Below are positions 58,193-64,000 of a stretch of 64,000 nucleotides of DNA, one piece after another. How positions within the stretch are numbered: the stretch's first letter is position 1; each line of letters begins with the position of its first letter. The notes under the pieces were generated by a model. It did not search any database. It was not told the DNA's origin and saw nothing but the letters and a program-made list of their open reading frames with translations. The position numbers and the translations under genes were made by a program. The DNA is from Emiliania huxleyi CCMP1516 (Eukaryota > Haptophyta > Isochrysidales > Noelaerhabdaceae). The stretch covers positions 502,247 to 566,246 of the forward strand of contig NW_005198966.1 in NCBI RefSeq assembly GCF_000372725.1, in the 5' to 3' direction.

Positions 58193-59623
58193 TCACTGTG
58201 GTCCCGCCTCCCACGCCTCGACCTTCTTGGGCAGCAGCTGGTTCGACAGGTCCTCCCCGTGGCCTAGGCAGCCGCGCTCGCCCCCGCCCCAGGTAGAGAC
58301 GGCGCCGTCGGCGGCGAAGGCGATGCTGTGGAACTCCCCAGCCGACACAGCGACGACGCGCCGGCCCGCAAAGGCCTCGACCTTCTTCGGCAGCAGCTGG
58401 CGCTGCTCGTCGCCGTGGCCCAGCTGGCCCCCGCCTCCAAAGCCCCAGCTCCAGACAGCGCCGTCGGCGGCGAGGGCGAGGCTGTATAAGTATCCAGCCG
58501 CGACAGCGACGACGCGCTGGCCCGCAAAGGCCTCGATCTTCTTGGGCAGCAGCTGGCGCTGCTCGTCGCCGTGGCCCAACTTGCCGAAGACTCCACGGCC
58601 CCAGCTCCAGACGCTGCCGTCGGCGGTGATGGCGAGGCTGTGGCCGGCTCCAGCAGACACAGCGACGATGCGCCGGCCAGCCAAGGCCTCGACCTTCTTG
58701 GGCAGCAGCTGGTCCTGCCCGTCGCCGTGGCCCAGCTTGCCATAGCCTCCATCGCCCCAGCTCCAGACAGCTCCGTCGGCGGTGAGGGCGAGGCTGTGCT
58801 GCGCTCCAGCCGACACAGCGACGACGCGCTGGCCAGCAAAGGCCTCGATCTTCTTGGGCAGCAGCTGGTCCTGCTCGTCGCCGTGGCCCAACCGGCCATA
58901 CCAGCCATTGCCCCAGCTCCAGACGGCTCCGTCGGCGGTGAGGGCGAGGCTGTGGAAGCGTCCAGCCGACACGGCGACGACGCGCTGGCCAATCAAGGCC
59001 TCGACCTTCTTCGGCTGCCACTGGTCCTGCGTGTCGCCGTGGCCCAGCTGGCGTTCGCCTCCACTGCCCCAGCTCCAGACGCTGCCGCCGGCGGTGAGGG
59101 CCAGACTGTGGTACTCTCCAGCCGACACGCTCACGGCGCGCTCGCCGCCCAGCGCCGTCGGGAGTCGAGTTGGCGTGTTGAGCCGCGTCACGCCCTCGCC
59201 GTGACCGAGGAGGCCTGGCCGCCAGCTCTCAGTCTTGCCGCACGACGAGAGCCGCCCCTCGCCGACGATGAAGACGCTGTGCTGTTCGCCTGCCGCCGCC
59301 CTCGCCGGCGGGTTGGACTCGCACAGCAGCGCCGCAAAGCACAGCCACCGCACGGCACAGCCCTCGCCCTCTGGCTGCGCCCGCAGCTCGAAGCCGCGCT
59401 CTTGCGCCCACAAGCGGATGCCCTCCACCGCAAGCGAGGCGTGAAAGAGCAGCGAGACGGCCGCGACGCGAGCGATGTCGAGGGGGTCGCAGCGAGAGAC
59501 GACGCGCACGAGGAGGTCCGTGGGGAGGTCGAGCAGGCGGGCGGGCGGGGTCGTGTCTGGCGAGGGAGCGGCGGTGGTGGCGGGAGCGAGGCGGCGCGAG
59601 CGGCGGCGCGGCGGGGCAGACAT
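58193..59623 (-). CDS. F-box protein with RCC1-type repeats
   Basis: An intronless frame of 476 residues from MSAPPRRRSRRLAPATTAAP (59623). Residues about 28-75 form an F-box (LLDLPTDLLVRVVSRCDPLD, IARVAAVSLLFHASLAVEGI). From about 115 on, seven RCC1-type units of about 50 residues follow, each with VVAVSAG..HSLALTADGAVW, SWGxGxxGxLGHGD and QLLPKKVEA, predicting a seven-bladed propeller. Very similar DNA between blades (for example near 58420, 58560 and 58860) indicates recent duplication or conversion. RCC1 itself is a Ran exchange factor, but F-box/RCC1 fusions are thought to be ubiquitin-ligase receptors. Just upstream of the start is CAAAATTTCTTTTCTCGCG. Confidence 0.85.
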   Translation of the reverse strand: MSAPPRRRSRRLAPATTAAPSPDTTPPARLLDLPTDLLVRVVSRCDPLDIARVAAVSLLFHASLAVEGIRLWAQERGFELRAQPEGEGCAVRWLCFAALLCESNPPARAAAGEQHSVFIVGEGRLSSCGKTESWRPGLLGHGEGVTRLNTPTRLPTALGGERAVSVSAGEYHSLALTAGGSVWSWGSGGERQLGHGDTQDQWQPKKVEALIGQRVVAVSAGRFHSLALTADGAVWSWGNGWYGRLGHGDEQDQLLPKKIEAFAGQRVVAVSAGAQHSLALTADGAVWSWGDGGYGKLGHGDGQDQLLPKKVEALAGRRIVAVSAGAGHSLAITADGSVWSWGRGVFGKLGHGDEQRQLLPKKIEAFAGQRVVAVAAGYLYSLALAADGAVWSWGFGGGGQLGHGDEQRQLLPKKVEAFAGRRVVAVSAGEFHSIAFAADGAVSTWGGGERGCLGHGEDLSNQLLPKKVEAWEAGPQ

Positions 59624-59624
59624 C

Positions 59625-59700
59625 GCGAGAAAAGAAATTTTGCCGCGGTATGTGAGGTTGCCGACTGCAAGTGCTCCAAGTTACCCCAAAAAATTGGCGA
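59625..59700. repeat. Dispersed repeat, copy 2, at the RCC1 promoter
   Basis: It shares GCGAGAAAAGAAATTTTGCC and TGTGAGGTTGCCGACTGCAA with 57240-57460. It begins within a few bases of the RCC1 start codon, so it may be promoter DNA or a repeat that supplied one. Confidence 0.5.
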
Positions 59701-59835
59701 GCTGCAGCGCGCTTGCGTCGTCGAGTGGCCCTGTCACAGTGTCTCTGGGCTTTTGTCACTGAAGGTACCTGTATGTGCATGTGTCATGTGTAGAGGAGTG
59801 TAGCCCCCAAAACTAGGAGCGTAAACTCAGTACTC

Positions 59836-61942
59836 TCACGACCGAGGGCCGTGATGTGAGCGCTTCCCCGACCGCTCCGCCGCGTCGCTGCGCACCCGCT
59901 TGCCCGCGCCCGAGGCCTGCGCCGGCAGGGGCGGCAGCGCCGTCCCCTGGCGCCGCGCGAGCAGCACGCCCTTCTCGTACTCGAGCCGCTTGATCTTCGA
60001 CTCGAGCTCGACGAGCAGGACGAGGTGGGCGCGGCACGAGTTGTAGAGGCGCACGTTCGCCTGCGCGCAGACGGCGGCCGCGCGTGAGGAGGCGCAGCCC
60101 CTCTCCCCGCCGGCCCGTCTCTCGTGCCGGCGCGGCCTCGCCTCGGATGGCAGCACCTTCGCCGGCATCGCAACGTCCCTCATCCGGCCGTCGAAGTGCG
60201 TCAGCTGCTTGTCGGCGGCCGGCTTCTTGGTCGAGAGGTCGGCCGAGCGCAGCCACGCGCCGACGGAGCGGGGACGCTTCGGCGCCTACCGTCTCGGCCC
60301 ATCCCGGCTGATCTCGGCTGATCCCGGCTGATCTCGGCCCGTCTCAGCTGATCTCTGCCGGCCTCGGCCCATCTCGGCTGATCTCGGCTGATCTCCTCCG
60401 GTCTCGCCTCTTGCCAGCCAGAGAGGGAGAGCTCCACATCTCGGCTGATCTCGGCCGATCTCGCGGCCGATCTCGGCTGATCTCGCCTCCATCAGCCCCG
60501 CGAGCGAGGGCAGCCCCCCCAGCGCGAGGTCGTCGCCCGCGCCGAGCCCCGACGCAGACAGCGACGCCTTGAGCGCCTGCAGGGTTGCCGCCTTGCCGCC
60601 CGGCTTGAGGGCCTTCCGCTGCCCCCTCAGCCTCGCCTCGAGCGCCTTTGCCTGCGTGTCGCGGCGGGGCGGGGCGTGTCGCGGCGTGTCGCAGCGGGGC
60701 GTGTCGCGGCGGGGCGGGGCGTGGGCGTGTCGCAGCGGGGCGTGTCGTGGGCGTGTCGTGGGCGTGTCGGTCGCTTGCCTGCTCGAGCCTCCGCGCCTCC
60801 TCCGCCGCCTCCTCGGCTGACCGCTCGTAGAGGCGCTCGAACTCCTGCGGAGGGCGGGAGGGAGGGGGGGGGAGGGGGCATTGGGTGTGTGTGTTGTGTT
60901 TGTGTGTGTGTAGCGGAGGTGGACGAGGGGGCCCTTGAAAACGAGGCGTCTCCCGCCGGTAAAGGAGAAGGGGGAGTTCGGTCTTCACTCAATAGCCGAC
61001 GCACCGTCTATGAGGTCTCCGCTCCGGGCCGCNNNNNNNNNNNNNNNNNNNNNNNNNNNNNNNNNNNNNNNNNNNNNNNNNNNNNNNNNNNNNNNNNNNN
61101 NNNNNNNNNNNNNNNNNNNNNNNNNNNNNNNNGCTCGCGCACCCTTTTCCGCGCGACCTCGTGCGCAGAGTCGAACTGAAACGTCGCGAGCGGGTGCTCT
61201 GCCAGCACGGTGGCGGCGCCGGAGCCTTCGGCGGCGGCGCTGAGTCGCGCCTGCAGCAGCGAGCGACACGCCTGCGGGGGAGGGGGGCGGTGCCGGGCTC
61301 AAGGGTGGTGGGGGGGGGGGTCTGCAGCGGCGACGTGCTGGCGCCTCGTAGTACCGCTCCTTGAGCTCCTCCATGCTCCTGGAGCCGGGCAGTCTGTCGT
61401 GGATCACCTGCAGGGGGAGGTTCGGGGGAGGTTTGGGGGAGGTGTGGGGGGAGGGGAGGCGGGGAGGCGGGCAGTTCGTGGGTCACCGGCCAGCGCAGGT
61501 CAAACTGGCGGCACTTTTCAAACAGCGCGTCCGTCTCCTCCTTCGTCCACGTGGCGTGCTGCAGGACGGTGGCGTACTCAGAGTCGGAGTAGGAGAGGAT
61601 GCGCACCGTCTTGTTGAAGCGCGCAAACGTGTACGTCGTGTTCTTGTCGTTGTTTTTCTTCCAGTGCCGCAGCCGAAGCGCATCCGTCCGCGCCGCATTC
61701 TCAAACGGGCGCCACTCCCACCCGATCAGCCGGTGCTCCTTCTCCTTGAAGCCGTCGGGCGGCGCCGTCGTCGGGACGAGAGGCACCGCCGGAGCGTGCA
61801 TCGAGTCGCCGTCGTTGTGCAGAAGCGCAAACACCTCGCGGCTCATGCCCTCCGGCTTCTGCACCGACGGCTTTGGCCGACGCGCGGGCGCGGCGCCCGG
61901 CTCGTGCTTGCCAAGCCCCAGGATGTCGCGGAAGTCAGACAT
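59836..61942 (-). CDS. SWC4/DMAP1 (NuA4/SWR1 subunit), interrupted by a sequence gap
   Basis: The start is MSDFRDILGLGKHEPGAAPA (61942). Exon 1 (to about 61490) shows GMSREVFALLHNDGDSMHAP, EHRLIGWEWRPFENAARTDA, LRLRHWKKNNDKNTTYTFAR and FNKTVRILSYSDSEYATVLQ, then the SANT-like WTKEETDALFEKCRQFDLRW: a clear SWC4/DMAP1 N-terminus. Later exons: VIHDRLPGSRSMEELKERYY (about 61407), ACRSLLQARLSAAAEGSGAA and LAEHPLATFQFDSAHEVARK (to the gap edge at 61133), EFERLYERSAEEAAEEARRL (about 60847), AKALEARLRGQRKALKPGGK (about 60650), and the last exon (about 60290-59836) NVRLYNSCRAHLVLLVELES. SWC4 is shared by the NuA4 acetyltransferase and the SWR1 H2A.Z remodeller. Part of the gene is hidden in the 100-N gap. 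Confidence 0.8.
60297..60490. repeat. ATCTCGGCTG minisatellite in a SWC4 intron
   Basis: Repeated 10-11-bp units (ATCTCGGCTG, ATCCCGGCTG). They lie between the exon ending LAGLMEA and the last exon. A second array (GTGTCGCGGCGGGGCG) occupies 60655-60775. Confidence 0.85.
61033..61132. other. Assembly gap of 100 N
   Basis: Exactly 100 N, a conventional placeholder length, so the true gap size is unknown. It falls inside the SWC4/DMAP1 gene, right after coding sequence EVARKRVRE. Confidence 0.99.
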
Positions 61943-62271
61943 GTGTGGGTGCACTCACACGGCGCAGGTTCCCCTGCGAGTTGGTGTGGTAGCATCGGCG
62001 CCAGACTGTTCTTCACATAAACGCACTGTTCTTCACAGAAAAACAGAAGGACCCAAGACGCACAAGCACAGACAGTCGAGAAGGGAGAGAGACAGCAACG
62101 ACAGTCAGAAGTCAGCGCTGGGTTCCAGGAAGGCGAATGCGATGACGGCCTCTAGTGTTCTTCACCTTTCTACCTGACCTGACCTAGCGATGCCACGGCG
62201 GCTACATGAATGAATGTTTTGGTGACGTCACAACTCCTCTCTATAATCTAAACGAATGTACGATGTCCGCG

Positions 62272-63465
62272 TCAGGCGCGCGCCGCGAGCCCCGGCTGCT
62301 CCTGCGTGAGGCCGCTCTCTAAGTGGTAGTCCGCGGGCGTCTCCACGCGCAGCTCCATCTCCGCGACCGGGATGCCCTCGGCCGGACTCGGACCTGCCGG
62401 CACGTCCGCGGACTTGTGCTTCCTGCGCTCGCGCAGCTTTGGCACGTAGACCATCGCGAGGGCGATGAGGGCGAGCGCGCCGAGGATGCTGCCAGAGATG
62501 ATGATGACGAGCATGGCGCTCTCGGCCGCGTCGCACCAGCCCTCGTGATCCGGGTAGAGCGCCTCGTTGATCTGTTGGCAAGGACCGTCGTCGCAGATGA
62601 TGTCTCTCCACTCCCAGCAGTTGGGGTGGCAGTCGGACGGATCGTCGAAGCACTCTCCGGGCAGAGCGGGTGGCGGCGAGGGCGGCGAGAAGGGCGGTGC
62701 GGGTGGCGAGGGCGGCGAGAAGGGCGGCGAGGGCGGCGAGGGCGGCGAGAGGGGCGGCGAGGGCGGCAAGGGCGGCGAGAAGGGCGGCGAGGGCGACGAG
62801 GGCGGTGAGGGCGGCGAGGAGGGCGGCGAGGAGGGCGGCGAGAGAGGCGGTGAGGGCAGCGAGGGCGGCGAAGGTTCGGAGCATCCCGCGATCGCGTTGA
62901 GTCTGATGTATTGCGAGGTCTCGGTACCGTCATCATCCGTGAACGTCACGTGTGTGCACTCGCCCAAGGTCAGGTCCTGGTCAAGCATGACGTGCCCAGT
63001 GCAGCCGGGCGAATCGTAAAGCTTGACGTTGATTGTGGTGGACGACACGCATGTGTACATCCCGGGATCGTCCGTGCCGGGGCAGTAGCCAGTCAGGATG
63101 GCCGCATCTGTGGTCCATACGACAAGGCCGCCGACTTCGGGATCGGGGGTGCTGCATGCGGCGGTGGTGAACGCAGCGGCCTCAAATCCGTATGGTCCGC
63201 TCTGCAGACCCGAGACCAGTCCCCCGAGATTGGAGAACGGGTCTCCTAAGTCTCCTAGATTGAAGAATGGGTCGGAGGGTAAGTCTTCTAGATTGAAGTT
63301 TTCGAACGCGTCTTGCAGCTCGTCTTGCAGCTGTTCCAGATGGTCCAAAGAGGGGCCGTCGTCGAGATGCCGTCCGCCCTCTGGGGTCGCCTCGCGGGCA
63401 AGCCCGTCCGCCAGCCACGTACAAGCGAGGGCTGCGAGAACAAGCGCACGTCTTGAGCCCGCCAT
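62272..63465 (-). CDS. Secreted single-pass membrane protein with Pro/Ser-rich stalk
   Basis: An intronless frame of 397 residues. It starts MAGSRRALVLAALACTWLAD, a signal peptide. An acidic segment follows (SLDHLEQLQDELQDAFENFN), then a beta-rich ectodomain (FEAAAFTTAACSTPDPEVGG, TINVKLYDSPGCTGHVMLDQ, CTHVTFTDDDGTETSQYIRL) with paired cysteines. Next come about 75 residues of PPSPPFSPP repeats, a second Cys-rich module (CFDDPSDCHPNCWEWRDIIC), one TM helix (MLVIIISGSILGALALIALA) and a short cytoplasmic tail rich in Lys and Glu. No known family. The layout matches cell-surface hydroxyproline-rich proteins of algae. Methionine 63465 was chosen because the signal peptide begins there; the frame extends upstream without other support. 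Confidence 0.75.
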   Translation of the reverse strand: MAGSRRALVLAALACTWLADGLAREATPEGGRHLDDGPSLDHLEQLQDELQDAFENFNLEDLPSDPFFNLGDLGDPFSNLGGLVSGLQSGPYGFEAAAFTTAACSTPDPEVGGLVVWTTDAAILTGYCPGTDDPGMYTCVSSTTINVKLYDSPGCTGHVMLDQDLTLGECTHVTFTDDDGTETSQYIRLNAIAGCSEPSPPSLPSPPLSPPSSPPSSPPSPPSSPSPPFSPPLPPSPPLSPPSPPSPPFSPPSPPAPPFSPPSPPPALPGECFDDPSDCHPNCWEWRDIICDDGPCQQINEALYPDHEGWCDAAESAMLVIIISGSILGALALIALAMVYVPKLRERRKHKSADVPAGPSPAEGIPVAEMELRVETPADYHLESGLTQEQPGLAARA

Positions 63466-63695
63466 TGCCAAGGGGCACGTACGCGCGGTTGTGCGGCGAC
63501 GTGGAACGCGGAATCTCGGCGGGCAGAGGTGCCAAAGACAAAGATTTTTTTGGCCGCCGACGGTTGGGGCGGGCAGATGGAAAAGAATTTTACAATACAA
63601 GCCTCTCTCACAGCACATGGAAAAGAAGTCGAACGCCGTGATACAAACTTAGGCAGAGCCGCCGGCTTGTGTCTACCTCGAATGACGTCTAGCAA

Positions 63696-64000
63696 ATGCG
63701 CGCGACCGCGGATCCTCCCGACCCCCCGACCCTATTCATCCTCTCGGCGTTCGTCGCCAGCCGTTTCCACGCCGAGTCGCTTGTGCTCGCATTGTTCTCT
63801 GTGCGCTCGCACCACCCTGGCAGCTTCGTCCTCCTCGTGGACCGCGCGTCGCCTCATGCAATCGAGAGAGAAGCGCTCCCTCCGCGGCTACGAGATGGGC
63901 TGCGGGTGCTGCCGCTGCGGCCGCCTGTGGGCTCGCCAAACCAAAGAGAGTACGGCGCCTATGCAGCAGCCCTCAACCTCCTGCGCGAAGCCCGCGAGGC
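63696..64000 (+). CDS. 5' end of a gene running off the window, possible sugar transferase
   Basis: The start MRATADPPDPPTLFILSAF lies at 63696 and the frame is open to the end: HAESLVLALFSVRSHHPGSF, VLLVDRASPHAIEREALPPR, LRDGLRVLPLRPPVGSPNQR and EYGAYAAALNLLREARE. The opening beta-strand/helix and FVLLVD phrase resemble a nucleotide-diphospho-sugar transferase start, but this is a weak guess from about 100 residues. It is divergent from the Pro-rich membrane protein gene (230 bp apart). Confidence 0.5.
   Translation, partial: MRATADPPDPPTLFILSAFVASRFHAESLVLALFSVRSHHPGSFVLLVDRASPHAIEREALPPRLRDGLRVLPLRPPVGSPNQREYGAYAAALNLLREARE

Noticed and set aside
61008-61407. Frames running through the 100-N gap
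   Set aside because: Translation across N is meaningless. Only the SWC4/DMAP1 exon pieces on either side are supported.

Overview
This is a window of a GC-rich, gene-dense, intron-containing eukaryotic nuclear genome, most likely a unicellular alga. The gene set is eukaryotic: a peroxisomal AAA ATPase, a SWC4/DMAP1 homologue, a WBP11-type splicing factor, LIM, F-box and kelch proteins, and a tail-anchored fatty-aldehyde dehydrogenase. The GC bias, very short introns, PPPPS-rich secreted proteins, many microsatellites and a strong excess of GC-AG introns with an AG|G acceptor look most like a haptophyte (Emiliania-like). A pelagophyte cannot be excluded from sequence alone. There is one 100-N gap at 61033-61132. 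I see no rRNA, tRNA or CRISPR array.

Layout. 1-8.7 kb: a partial ankyrin gene (-), PEX6 (+), a NAK-like kinase with a C2 domain (-), and a DUF1415 protein (+). 8.7-16.7 kb: an inverted-repeat block, a long CT microsatellite, a kelch gene (-) divergent from an intronless bacterial-looking glycoside-hydrolase-like gene (+), then a receptor-like gene (+) with cysteine-rich ectodomain repeats, one membrane span and a cytoplasmic SHQWL-type domain. 18-21.5 kb: a DUF1664-like coiled-coil protein (-), a retroelement fossil with RNase H, and a 192-bp repeat that recurs, inverted, at 46.8 kb. 21.5-31.3 kb: a GT90 sugar transferase (+) and a cluster of secreted or cell-surface genes (vWD-like, PAN-like, and PAN-like plus pentapeptide repeats). 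31.5-44.3 kb: ankyrin (-), Hsp20-like (+), WBP11 carrying WW domains (-), F-box/SPRY (+), FMN reductase (-) and two-LIM (-) genes, plus two poorly characterised small genes. 45-57 kb: a purine phosphoribosyltransferase fused to DUF1349 (-), a TPR relic (+), ALDH3/FALDH (-), a fucosyltransferase-like Golgi protein (-) with a MITE just upstream, and a TylF-type methyltransferase (+). 57-64 kb: dispersed repeats, a GA microsatellite, F-box/RCC1 (-), SWC4/DMAP1 (-), a Pro-rich single-pass membrane protein (-), and the first exon of a gene running off the end (+).

The genes are ordinary nuclear single genes with no operon logic, though several sit in tight divergent pairs that probably share promoters. 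The strongest unusual signals are these: (i) several introns whose two splice borders lie inside tandem copies of exon sequence, in the pattern expected for intron birth by tandem duplication; (ii) a receptor-like protein joining cysteine-rich repeats to a cytoplasmic SHQWL domain; (iii) unusual fusions (phosphoribosyltransferase-DUF1349, WBP11 with WW domains in cis, NAK kinase-C2); and (iv) several unnamed dispersed repeat families. Exon limits were read by eye from frame continuity, conserved motifs and AG|G acceptors. Unless an exact intron is stated, treat them as approximate.
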